Below are positions 1-12,300 of a DNA stretch of 64,000 nt, piece after piece. Made by a program: the position numbers and the translations under genes. Below the pieces are notes generated by a model. It was not told the origin of the DNA. It saw only the letters and a program-made list of their open reading frames with translations, and did not search any database. Each line of letters begins with the position of its first letter. Positions within the stretch are counted from its first letter, which is position 1. Source of the DNA: Polyangiaceae bacterium (GTDB taxonomy: Bacteria; Myxococcota_A; Polyangia; Polyangiales; Polyangiaceae); NCBI GenBank assembly GCA_013214025.1, contig JABSRN010000042.1, forward strand, positions 1-64,000, given 5' to 3'.

Positions 1-303
1 AGGAGTGGCATCGATGCCGGCAGCATCCCACTCGATGGGTGCAATTTCAGCGTCCGGGTCCGCGTCCCGCTCGACGAACGCACCATCAGCAGCGGTGGGC
101 GGACCGCTATCGATAGCTGCATCTTCTTCCACCACGGTGGCATCCAGCGCGCCAGCCTCCGCCGGAGTGCCGCCTGTGTTATTGTTCCCCGCACCTGGCG
201 TAAGAGTCCCCTCTGGCGCCCCCAGAGTGTTGTCGTCAACTGCGCGACAGGAATAAACCAGCAGCGTGCTGCAGATGCACAATAAGGGCACTAGATTTCG
301 CAT
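1..303 (-). CDS. Asp/Ala-rich lipoprotein, N-terminal part (runs off the window)
   Basis: The reverse strand opens with ATG at 303 and stays open to base 1, giving about 100 residues of a longer protein. The N-terminus MRNLVPLLCICSTLLVYSC looks like a lipoprotein signal peptide with the modified Cys near residue 19. It is followed by a low-complexity linker rich in Gly, Asn, Asp and Ala with repeated D-A pairs, a style common in secreted Myxococcota lipoproteins. It starts only 11 bases after the stop of the giant lectin lipoprotein, on the same strand, so the two are probably co-transcribed and both exported. There is no strong ribosome binding site, which would fit translational coupling. 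The functional domain lies outside the window, so no role can be given. Confidence 0.7.
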   Translation of the reverse strand, partial: MRNLVPLLCICSTLLVYSCRAVDDNTLGAPEGTLTPGAGNNNTGGTPAEAGALDATVVEEDAAIDSGPPTAADGAFVERDADPDAEIAPIEWDAAGIDATP

Positions 304-314
304 AACAGAATCGC

Positions 315-3300
315 CTACTGGTCGAGCAGGCAGCTGTAGGTCGTTTCCCAATCGAAGACTACGGGAACCTCTCCGGAAGTACCAGGCGTCAGCTCAATCT
401 CAATTTCAATGAACTGGAACCGTTCCGCCGGGGCACCGAGCAACGCGGCAAGGTCGATGAGACAGGCCGCCGCGTCAGCACTACCGGGGCTGCAGACTTC
501 GTTGGCACTGGAAGCTTGAACGACCACCATTTCTTGATAGCTAACCGCTGCCAAATCCGCGCTGGTGAGTGCCGCCCGGAGCCGGAAGGTGATCATGGAA
601 TCTCCGGGTGTCTCGGAGTTGTAGCTCAAGAAGCCCCAGGTAACCGAACGGTTGGGATCGGTACAAATTCCTTCGTACTCCTCCGAGGTGGTGGTTTGGG
701 TCGGCGTTCCGCCACCGCCCTCGATGACACCGCCACCGCCACCGTCAGCTTCTATCACCACACCCGGGATGACCTCCGTCGGGTAACAACCGATCTCGAT
801 AGAAATACGCGCGCGACGGTCGAGTTTGACGTCGTCACAGGTGCGCGGACACATCTCGATTTCCGTGTCGTTCAGGTAGTACCACTCGTTAGCAGCACCG
901 GTACACGACCCAAGTGCTACCTGAGTCAGCAGAATCAAAGCGTTGTTGGCAGGAGGCGGCTGGGGGCCGACACACACAGCATCGAAGGTCGCGATGCCGC
1001 AGTTGACGGCAGACCAGGTGCCATCGGAGCCAATGGTCGCACAATCACCCGCTGTGCCGGGAACGCCTCCGCTCCAGTTGTTGTACTGGCCGGCGTAGGG
1101 ACTACCACCGGTTAAGCCGGACTCACACATGCCCTGCCGCGGGGTATCGCAGTCTTCGTCCGACCACTTTCCGTCGACCTGCATCACTGCGCAGTCCGCT
1201 TGATCACCGGGCGGCTTCGGGATTTCGCACAAGCCGATCTTAGACTCTGTGCAGATTTCGTCCGTCCAGGTGGTGCCGCCGCCGCCGGCCATCATGGCGC
1301 AGTCTTGGGTCGGGCCCGGGGGTCGCGGCAGACTACAGATACCGAAGTTGAGGTCGGCGCATTTCTGGTCTGACCAGGTGCCGTCCACCAGCATCGTCAC
1401 GCAGTCGGCGCCGCCGCTGTCCGGAAGATCTACTTCGCATAGGCCTCGTTTGGACTCGCTGCACAGCACATCCTGCCAGGTGCCCGAAGAGTCCATCATC
1501 GCGCAGTCTTGAGTGGCGCCTGCCGGCATCGCTACTTCGCACAGACCTACCTTTAGGTTGTCGCACTGTTCGTCGGTCCAATCGCCGGCGCCGTCCAACA
1601 TGACGCAGTCTTCCGAGGCCGGAGCGACCGGGAGTTCGCACAGCGCTACCTTTTGCTCGCTGCACTGTTCGTCGGTCCAATCGCCGTTGGCCGCTAACAT
1701 CACGCAGTCCTGGGTGGCGCCGGTCGCCTGAGGTACTTCGCAGAGTCCGACCTTCGCGTTGCCGCAGACTTCGTCCGTCCAGATCCCCGTGGCATCCATC
1801 ATGACGCAGTCTTCCGTGCCGGTGGCCGGCTTCGGCACTTCGCACAGCGCCACCTTTTGGTCGCTGCACTGCTCGTCAGTCCAAAAACCCGAAGCGTCCA
1901 TCATGGCGCAGTCCTGGGTGGCGCCGATACCGAGAGGTACCTCACACATCGCGTACTTCAGGTCGCCGCACACTTCGTCCGTCCAGGTGCCGTCAGCGGC
2001 CATCATGACGCAATCTTGGCTGGCGCCCGGGGGGCTGGGGATTTCACAGACGACGGCTTTGGTCAGGGCGCAGTCCACGACCGACCAAGTCTTGTCCGCC
2101 AACATGATGGCGCAGTCTTCGCCGCCGGAATCATCGGGGGCGACCGCCCAGTTGTTGTACTCGGTGCCCACAATCGCGCCATTGGCGGGAGAGCCCTCAC
2201 AGGCGCCGTACTTGTCGCTGTTGCAGTTGCTCGAGTCCTTCCAATCGCCGCTTGAGTCCTCGAAGTACGCGCAGTTGCTCCCGCTACCGGGCTCGCTACC
2301 GCCCCAATTGTCGTAGGTCAGCGCACCGCCCAAGCCATTCACCCAGGTGCCCGGGGACGCGGCATCGTTGACGCCGAACCACAACAACTCACCGCCGATG
2401 TCAGCCAGTCCCTGCAGGACGGCCTGCTCGTCGTCATTCTCGACAACGATCCAGTTCCAGTCGCCGCCGAAAGCCACACAGTCTGCGCCGGCAACCGACC
2501 AGTATTCGGTACTGCCAGTCAGTTTGTAGCAATGACCATCGTTCCGGACCTCACCGCCGGCACAGGGATTGCTCCAAATATTGCTGCCATCCGTCCGGTA
2601 CCAGTACCCCTCGCCTTCAGTAGACAGCGTGTCGTCGCTCAGGCCGATCCAGAAGTCCCCGCCGGTCAGCATACTGTGCACATCGTCGTTCTTGGACGTC
2701 GAATGGATGTTCGCCAAGTCGCCACCCAAGCCCACGCAGGCGGCTCGCGCGTCAACGAAGTTATTCGGCCCTGTAACCACCTGATAGCAAACGCCGTTGA
2801 TGTCGGTCGTGCCACCTGGACAGGCCTGAGTGAGATCGTCGTTAGGCTCGGCAGCGCTGACCCAGTTGTTGTACTCGCTGTTGTACTGCGAGCCAGTGCC
2901 GCTCGGCGGGCCTTCGCAGATGGCGCGCTCATCATCGCTACAACCGGCGTCCCACCAGGTGGCGCCGTTCATGTATAGGCAATCATCGCTCCCGCCGTTG
3001 GGCTGTCCGCCCTCCCAGTTTTCGTACGTCGAAGGTTCTGCGGTCGATCCGATTGAAAACTTGCTGCCATCGGGCCAGTACCAATTGTCGTTGGAGGTGG
3101 TGTCGAAGCCGCCGATCCAGGTCCACTCCGTGGTGAGTCCGTCGACAATGGTGTTTTCTCCGAGGCTGTCGATCTGAACCAGATCCCAATCGGTACCGAT
3201 TGCCTGACAGGTTGCCTGCGCCGCGCTCCAGCTGGTCTGAACGGTGCTGATGTACTGGTAACAACTGCCCTCGAAGAACGTCTGCCCGGCGTCGCAACTC

Positions 3301-6300
3301 GGCGTCCAAATCAGCGTGCTATCGGCAGTTCGAACGAAGCCACCCTCGTAGGACTCGGTGTCCTGGTCGCTGATACCGATCCAAATATCGGTCTCGCCGG
3401 AATTACCCGCCATCCAGGTGATCGCATCCGCATTCACACTCGGGGAATCCATTCCGATGAGGTCTCCGCCCAGGGCCATACATTCGTCTCGGGCATCATC
3501 GAAACTCTTCGCTGAGCCGGTGACGGAGAAACAGCGACCGCTATTCGAGTCGTAATCCGTGCCGGCCGGGCAGGCCACTGTCGCCGAGTCGTTGGGCTCG
3601 GTAGCGTTGATCCAGTTGGTGTACTCGCCGGGGATCGTCGCCGGAGCGCCGACTCCCGGACCTTCACACACGGCAGCCCTGTCGTCGCCGCACTTGTAGG
3701 CCGACCACTCGCCGTCCGTCTGCAATCCCATACAGTCGTAATCGCTACAGCACGGGTCGTCGGGCTCGCCGCTCTCCCAGTTCTGCCAGTAACCAGGACG
3801 CGCGACATTGTCGTCCGAGTACCACGAGCCGTCGCCCCAGACCCAATCGCTCTCGGTCGGGCTGTCCTTGCCATCGACCCAGACGGTGGAGCCCGCGATA
3901 AGCGTGAGAACGAAGTTATTTTCGTCTTCGTCCAAGATTCGGACCAGGTTCCAATCCGTCCCAATCGCCTCGCAGTTAGCCTGCTGCTCGCTCTGATTTT
4001 GGTTAGTTGCCGACAAGAACTGGTAACAGTTGCCGTTGTACAGAGTCTGACCGGCAGCACAGGTCGGCGCCCAGATCAGCGTGCCGTCAACGCGCTCGAA
4101 GCTACCCTCGTAAGACACGGAGTCCTGATCGGTAACGCCGATCCAGAGGTCGGTCGTGCTGGTGTTAGTCGCCATCCAAGTAACGACATCCGCGTTCACA
4201 CTCGCCGAATCGACATTCACAATGTCGCCGCCGAGGGTCATGCACGCGGTTCGGGCCTCGTCGAAGGTCATCGGATCGCCCTCGTCGGTGATGGCGAAAC
4301 AGCGACCGCTGTTCGGGTCCTCGGTGGTGCCACCCGGGCAGGCGATGGGGGCCGAGTCGTCGGGCTCACCGTTGCCGGTATCCCAGTTCGTGTATTCGCT
4401 ATTGATGGGGCCGACTACGCCGAGACCAGGGCCTTCGCAGACGGTGCGTCGGTCGTCGCTGCAACTTCCGTCCCACCAGGTCGCACCGTTTGTGTAAAGG
4501 CAGTCGTCGCTGCCATCATTGGGCTGGCCACTTTCCCAGAGGGTGTAGCTCGTTCCTTGCGCAGTCGAACCTATCGAGAACAGCGTGCCGTCAGGCCACG
4601 TCCAATTGTCGTTGGATGACGCGTCATTACCGCCAACCCATAGCTCTTCCGTACTGAGGCCATCGACCAGAGTGTTCTCCTCCAGGCTGTCGATCTGCAC
4701 CAGATTCCATCCGGTGCCGATCGCCTTGCAGGTTGTCTCCGCTGCCGACCAGCTAGTCTGAACGGTGGAAATATATTCGTAACAACTCCCGTTGAGCTCC
4801 GACTGACCAGCGGTGCATGCCGGGCCATAGATGAGCGTGCCGTCGACACGCGTGAATCCGCCCTCATAGGACTCCGTGTCCTGATCGGTCACACCGATCC
4901 AAATTTCCCCGGGAGTCTCGTTAGCCGCGATCCAAGTAAGGGCGTCCGCGTTGACGCTTCCCGAATCCATATTGATGAGGTCGCCGCCCAGCGCCATGCA
5001 CTCGGAGCGAGCCGCATCGAAACCCATCGCTCCCGTCGTAACGGCGAAACATCGGCCGCTATTGGGATCTTTAGTCGTGTTCGCGGGGCACGACACGACA
5101 GCTGAATCATTGGGCTCGCTCGTGGCCCAGTTGCTGTATTCCGAATTCACTGGAGCGGGGCTGCCGTCACCCGGGCCCTCGCATACGGCGGCCTTGTCAT
5201 CACCGCAGTCATAGGCCGCCCATTTTCCGGCATCCTTGACACCGACGCAGTCTTTTTCGCCGATGATGGGATCATCCGGCTCGCCGCCGTCCCAATCCGC
5301 GAAGAAGCCGGGCTGGACAGTAGTGCCGTCAGTGAATTTCTCACCGTTGTCCCAAATCCAATCATCTTCGTTCCCGAAATCGCCGCCGCTGATCCAGACC
5401 GTGCTGCTTCCGGTATTGACGGCCACCACGATGGCGTTCTCTGCCGCGCTATCAATCCGAACCAGATTCCAGTCCGTACCGAGGGCAACACAGTTGGCTT
5501 GCTGCTCGTTTCGGTTCTGGTTTGTCGCCGATAGATACGCGTAACAGCTACCGTTGTAGTAGGTCTGGCCAGCAGCACAGGTGGGTGCCCAGATCAGCGT
5601 ACCGTCGACACGTTCGAAGCTGCCCTCGGTGGACACCGAATCTTGATCCGTGACCCCAATCCAAATGTCGCTCGATGAAGTATTAGCCACCAGCCAAGTG
5701 AGCACGTCGTCGTTCAGACTCTGTGAGTCAACGCCCACGATGTCTCCGCCGAGCGCCTGGCAAGCTACCCGAGCGTTGTCGAAATTCAGCGGCGTACTCT
5801 CATCGGTGATCTCGAAACAGCGACCGCTATTTGGATCGAGCAAACTGCTGCCCGGGCAGGTCACCGGCGCAGAATCGTCAGGTTCACCGGCAGGCCAATT
5901 GCTGTACTCGCTGTTGACCGGGCCGACGCCGCCCAATCCGGGGCCTTCGCACATCGTGTAGAAATCGTCGGTACAGGTCGTGTCGTACCAGCCGCTTCCG
6001 TTCATAGAAACGCAGTCGTCAGACCCTGTGCCCGGCTGACTCGCCGCCCAGGCAGTAAAGTAGCCCGGCTCAGCGCTATCGCCGATGGAGAACAGATTGC
6101 CGTCGGGCCAGCGCCAGTTGTCGTTCGACGCACCGTCGACGGCGCCAATCCAGATTTCCGCGCTGGCGAGACCATCGACGAATGCATTTTCTTCAGCAGT
6201 ATCGATCTGGACGAGGTGCCAATCCGTATCCGTGCCGTCAATAGCTTCGCATGTCGTCTCCGCAGCACTCCAGCTGCCTTGCGTAACTTCCACGTATTGG

Positions 6301-9300
6301 TAGCAGCTACCTTCAAAGGCGCTCTGCCCCGCCGTGCAAGCCGGACCGTAAATTTGAGTACCGTCGACTCGCTCGAACATGCCTTCGAAGGTCTCGGTGT
6401 CCTGATCTGTCACGCCGATCCAGACATCCGACGTTGCCGTGTTGGCGCCCAGCCAGGTGACGACGTCAGCGTTGACACTACTGGAGTCGATATTGACCAG
6501 ATCGCCACCGAGCACTCCGCAGGCCGTGCGCGCGTCGTCAAAGCTCACGGGAGCGCCCTCATTGGTGATGGCAAAACAACGCCCGCTGTTCGGATCCAGA
6601 CTCGTGCCGCCAGGACAACCAGTCGGCTCCTGGTCGTTGGGCTCGTTCGTCGCCCAGTTTATGTGCTCCCCACTAATGGCCCCTACGGCGCCAAGGCCAG
6701 GGCCTTCGCACACAGTGCGCCGGTCGTCGCCGCAAGCACCGTCCCACCATGTTGGGCCGTTCGTGTAGACGCAGTCGTCGGAACCGTCGTTCGGCTGGGC
6801 ACCTTCCCAGTTGGTGTACACGCCGGTTTCGGCAGTGGAGCCCACTGAGAACTTCGAACCATCTGGCCAGAACCAGTTGTCGTTGGATGCGTTATCAACG
6901 CCGCCAATCCAAAGCTCTTCGGTCGAAAGGCCGTCAACCAGAATATTTTCCTCTTCGCTGTCAATCTGAACAAGATTCCAACCGGTACCGATATTCTTGC
7001 AGGTTGTCTCAGCTGCAGACCAGCTCGTCTGAACCGTTGAAATGTATTCGTAACAACTAGCTCCCAACGCTGACTGGCCGCCGGTACAGGCCGGACCGTA
7101 GTTCGCAATACCATCCGTGCGCACGAACGTGCCTTCACTCGACAGGTCATCCAGGCCGATCCAGAACTCGCCACCACCCATTGCGATCACCGCGTTAGTG
7201 TCTTTGGTGGCGCTATCGATGCTGACCAAGCCGGCGCCCGCCGCCAGGGTGCCGCACTCCGTCTGCGCCGCAGAGTAAGTCGAAGAGCCCGAAGTAAGGG
7301 CCCAACATTTACCGCTGTCGGCATCTAGAGTGAACCCACCTGGGCAAGCCGTCGGCACGCTGTCGTCGGGTTGGATACCGTTCCAATTGTTGTATTCGCT
7401 ACCGACTTGAGCGCCCGAGCCGATGCCAGGCCCTTCGCATACTGCCGCTCGGTCATCGCCGCAGTCGCCGGAGCTCCAGTCGCCCAGCGAGCTGACCCTT
7501 ACGCAGTCTTTCTCACCGATGATGGGATCGTCTGGTTCGCCGCCATCCCAGTTCTCCCAGTACGGCGCCTGAACGCTGCCTCCATCGGAAAACATCGAAC
7601 CGTCCGACCAGCGCCACTTGTCCTCGTTTGTCCGATCGTTGCCCGCTACCCAGACGGTGCCGGTGGAGATCGTGAGAATAAACGCGTTCTCGACGCTAGT
7701 TTCGATGTCAACGAGATCCCAGTTGGCTCCGATTGCCTGGCAGTTCGCCTTCTGTTCGGTCCAGTTTTGATTGGTCGCGCTCAAGAATTCGTAACACGAG
7801 CCGTCGTGATAGAACTGGCCGGCACCGCAGGGTGGCGCCCAGGTCGTCGTGCCATCCACGCGTACGAAGGCCCCTTCGGACCCTTGATCGCTCAGACCGA
7901 TCCAGAAGTCATCAGCGCCGGCGCCGCGTTCGGTGTCAGCCAGAGCATTCGCTCCGACCGTGTCAATGTTCGCCAGATCGGCGTCCGGGCCGAGCGCCTG
8001 GCATTCTAACCTAGCGTCGTCGAAGCTCTTGGCGCTCGAAGTCACGCCCCAACAGCTATCTGTCCCAGCGTCGTAAGTAGTGCCGCCTGGGCACGTTGAC
8101 GGACCGGAGTCGTTAGGCTCGCTTCCGTTGACCCAGTTGGTGTACGCGCCGTTGACGGGCGCGCTGCTGCCAGTTCCCGGGCCCTCACATACTGACGGGT
8201 TGTCGTCACTACACTCGTAGTCTCGCCACTCGCCGACGCTGTTGATTCCCTGGCAATCGGGGTCGTCCAAAAAGCCGCCGCCGTCTGGCTGCCCGGACAC
8301 CCAACTGGTGTATTCCGCAGGACTGCCCTGGGGATCGCCGCCGCCCTCGCCCTTCCAGAAAAACGTGCCGTCTGGGTAGTGCCAAGAGCCCTCATTCCCG
8401 GTGTCCGTGCCCCCGAGCCAAGTGGTCTCTGATACGAGTCCAGCAATGAACGCGTTTTCTGCGCCATCGTTGGGTCGAGCCAAGTCCCAGCCTGTGCCGA
8501 TATTCGTACACTGCGTCTGTCCACTGTTACGGCTCGGCTGCTGCGCCACAACGATGTAGCACTTGCCCATATACGCGGTCTGTCCTGCCGCGCAGGTCTG
8601 GGCATAGATGAGCGTGCCGTCCGTGCGGACCCAGGTTCCCTCAGAGGAATCCGTATCCGTATCGTTCACGCCAATCCAAAACTCGTCGCCACCGCTAATC
8701 TCACCGCGGGCGAAGGTATTGACGGCATCACTGTCGACACTGATCAAATCGCCGTTGGCTCCGAGCGCGGCACAAGCGAGTCGAACGTTCGCGTAGGTAT
8801 CCGCGGCCGCGGTCGCAAAACAACGACCCGTACTGCCGTATTCCGTCGTGCCCACAGGGCAGTCGATGGGTACCGAGTTGTCCGGCTCGTTCGTCTGCCA
8901 GTTATTAAATTCTCCCGTCACTGGCTGAACGCCGAGGATGGGTCCGCGACAGACGGCGGGGTTATCGTCGCCGCAGTCCACGTCGCGCCACTCGCCGTCG
9001 GACGCCAGCATGATCATACAGTCGTCGTTGCCGAAGGAGCCGCCGTTATCCGGGTAGTCAGGATCCCAGTTCTCGTACTCGGGCGGGCTACCTTGGGCAT
9101 CACCCCGTTCATCGCCCTCCCAGAAGTAGGTTCCGTCCGGCCAGTACCAATCTTCCTCGCTACCGCGGTCGTTACCGCCCAAGTAAGTCGATTCGCTGAT
9201 CAAGCCGAAGACAACCGAGTCTTCTACTTCGCTCTCGATGCGCGCTAAATCCCAGTCGGATCCTATTGCGCGGCAGCCCGTCTGAGCGTTAACCCAACTG

Positions 9301-12300
9301 CTGTACTCTCCAGTCAGCACGTAGCAATGGTCGCCGTAGGCGGTCTGGCCAGCAGCGCAGACAGGCTCGTAGATGACCGTTTCGTCGGAACGCCACCACT
9401 TACTCTCGTAGGACTCCGCGTCACTGTCGGTAATTCCGATCCAGCTGGGGGTGGCTCCAATGAGACTCGACATCTCGTCGTTCTTGGCTTGGCTATCAAC
9501 CGGTACTAAGTCCCCGCCGAGCGCCCAACAGGCAGCTCGCGCGTCGTCGAAATCCAAGGGGTCAGTGATCGCCGTACACAGGCCGGTCACCGCATTCAGG
9601 TCGGTCCCAACAGGGCAACCGAACACAGCAGAGAAGATGGGAGTGGAGCCATTCCGCTCCCAGATGTCGTCGGGCTCTTGGTCTGTGATGTACATCCAAG
9701 CGGGATCATCCCCCAGCTTAGCGGTGACGAACTCGTTCACTGCCTGGGAAGAGACGCCGGCCAAGTCCCACCCGGTGCCGTGCGCCTGACAAGCAGCCTG
9801 GGCTGTAGCCCAATCTGCGCCGACGCTGTCGACGTAGTAACAAAGCCCATCAGGGCCCGTGGATTCACCTAAGCCACAAGTTTCGATTGAGGCGCCCGCG
9901 AGCGGCCCCTCACAAAGCGCCGGGTTGTCGTCGGTGCATTTGTAGTCCGACCAGAATCCGCTGGTATTGAGAGCTAAGCAGTCCTGGCCGGAGCCTGCCG
10001 GCTGCCCGTCGGCCCACATGACATTGTTGGTGAAGAATTCTGTCCCGTCCTGCCAGTGCCAAGTGCCTTCCAGCGCGATGTCGTCGCCACCAATCCAAGT
10101 GGCCTCGCTGACCATCGTGGTCAAGAAATCGTTCTCGCCGCTGGTCTCGACCTTGGCGATATCCCAGCCGGCACCGATGGCGGAGCAACCACCCCCCGAA
10201 AAGAAATCCCAGTCGGTGTCCAGGTCGTTTAACAAGCGGTAACACTTGCCGCTGTACTCGGATTCTCCCTCCCGGCAGCTCGGAGTGAAAGACGCGGGCA
10301 AGGGACCCGGGATGTAAGCCACGCTGGACTTGTCTGGATCAAACTCGCCTTCGTTGACTAAGGGGAAGCTGCAATCTACGGCGCTAGCTAGAATCTCGTC
10401 GAGGGCTGTTTTCAGTTGTGCCGCTACATCGCCGCCGGCGCTGGATACAAAGAAGCCTTCGGTAGTTCCGCCCTTGCCCGCGATGGAGTCGATATCGCTT
10501 CGTTGAACCCCCTCAACGCCGATGACGAAGGTGCGGATGCCGGATTCTTGGTAGGCCTGCCCGGCGAGGTCGCCGATGTCGTCGTTGTCCGTGTTGCACT
10601 TGTAAGCATCACCGTCCGTGACCAGAACCGCCACGTACTCTTCAGTGGGGTTGAGTGCCTTGCCGGCGCCCGCTGCGAGCAACGCCCCTTGGAGAGCCGG
10701 ATAGATGGGGGTGCTGCAACCTTTCGGCGACGTATTATCGATAGCCTGAAAAAGCTGCTGCTCGACGCTGTCAACAGGCGCGATATCGTAGCCCAACACG
10801 CCACCGTACAGCATCTGGGAGCACGCCTCTTCGCTACAGGAATCGCCGTTACAACCCGATACCGGACTGTCATCGGGGAAGAACCGCAGTTCCACGTTGA
10901 TGCCCGCCATTTCCGGCGCAGAGAAAAAGCTCTTGAGCGACTCCGTGAGCGGATGCCATCGGGAGAAGTAACGGTCATTGTCGAAGGAGTCGCTGCAGCT
11001 GTCCGGGTCGGTAGCCATGGAGCCCGAGCGGTCGACCATGAAAATCATGTTGACGCCCTTGATGCTTGCCCGGCTGGCGTTACCGCTACAGATGGGCTCA
11101 CCACATTCAGCGTCTTGGAATACGGTCCAGTTATCGCGAGCATCACACTCGTTGCCGTCTTCGCTCCCGTCTTGGGGATTGATCATCACTTCGCGGTCGT
11201 TGGCGAGCCCCGAGCAATTGTCGACATTGATGCACCAGCCGGGCTCGATCTCCTCGGTGGTGGCACATGTAATTCCTCCCGTGGGGTCCGGGTTTATCTC
11301 CCCAAATTCGCCAGCCGGCAGGTTAATGATCTTCAGGCCGGCAGGCGCTATGCCCGTGCCATGGTTACAGGCGGTCAGGATCTGATTGGTGCCGTCGTCA
11401 CAGGTGGGGATGAGCGTGACGTCGTAGGTCAAACAACTGGGATCCGTATCGCCGGGATACCACGGGCGACAAATACCGTTGGACGGAGGCGGATCGCCCT
11501 CACCACACTCGGCGGAGCAAATGGTATCGACCATGTCGACACAATCGTCGCGCCAAGCCGGGGGCGACGAGCCTGCTGTGTTGGCCAGGGTTCGCGGGCC
11601 TTTGCAGAGGTAATCGTAGGTACTGCTACAGCTCGAATCCTCCCAGTGCAGAATTGAGTCCGCAGCGTTGTAGTGAAAACGCCCACAGTCCCGACTGCTG
11701 AAGAGACCGTCATCGTCGGGCTCGTCACCCGGGTTCCAGTCGTCCCAGAAGCCGCTCTGAACCGAACCGTTTTCGTCACCCGACCAGAAAGTGAGATCCC
11801 CTTCGCTGAGCTCCCACCGCCAGCTGTTCTCGCTGGAACGGTCATTGGCGCCCATCCAGGTGTATTCAGCCTGAACGATCGTCCTGACGAACTCGTTCTC
11901 AGCGTCGCTATTGATGTCGACCAGGTCCCAGCCAGCTCCGATGTCGCGGCAGGCGTCTCGGGACCCCGTCCAGCTGGTGTTCGTGGTTCGCAGTTCGTAG
12001 CAGGCGGAATCGTACAGCTCCTGGCCACCGGCGCAGCCGCAGCTCACGTTGATCGAGTCGCACTCCTCGTCTACGAGATCAACGCACTCTTGACTCCACG
12101 TATCGTCACAGCAATCTTCTTCCTCGTCGCAAACTCGCTGCGCGCAAGTGTCACAGCCGGCGTTCAGGGCCACGCCGATTTCACAGATGTCATGGGAACA
12201 GGTGCCCGCAGCGATCCAGACCGGGTCGTTACAGGTATTGTTCGCGACCGGCGTATCTGTCGGCGCAAGGCCGGCGTCCCAGCCCTTCGACTCACAGAAG

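Noticed and set aside
5-256. An 83-codon plus-strand frame at the left edge
   Set aside because: It is low-complexity Ala/Ser. The reverse strand has a clear lipoprotein signal peptide in the same place.
963-9882. Regularly spaced similar DNA segments resembling a CRISPR or tandem satellite
   Set aside because: The spacing follows protein repeats (about 100 bp and about 770 bp units) in an open frame, and copies diverge at the third codon position. There are no identical short repeats with unique spacers.
10416-11657. A 413-codon open frame on the plus strand opposite the giant lipoprotein gene, with several others of 100-250 codons
   Set aside because: They are antisense shadows. The minus-strand frame has repeated domains, conserved Cys and a signal peptide, whereas the plus frames show no recognisable domain.
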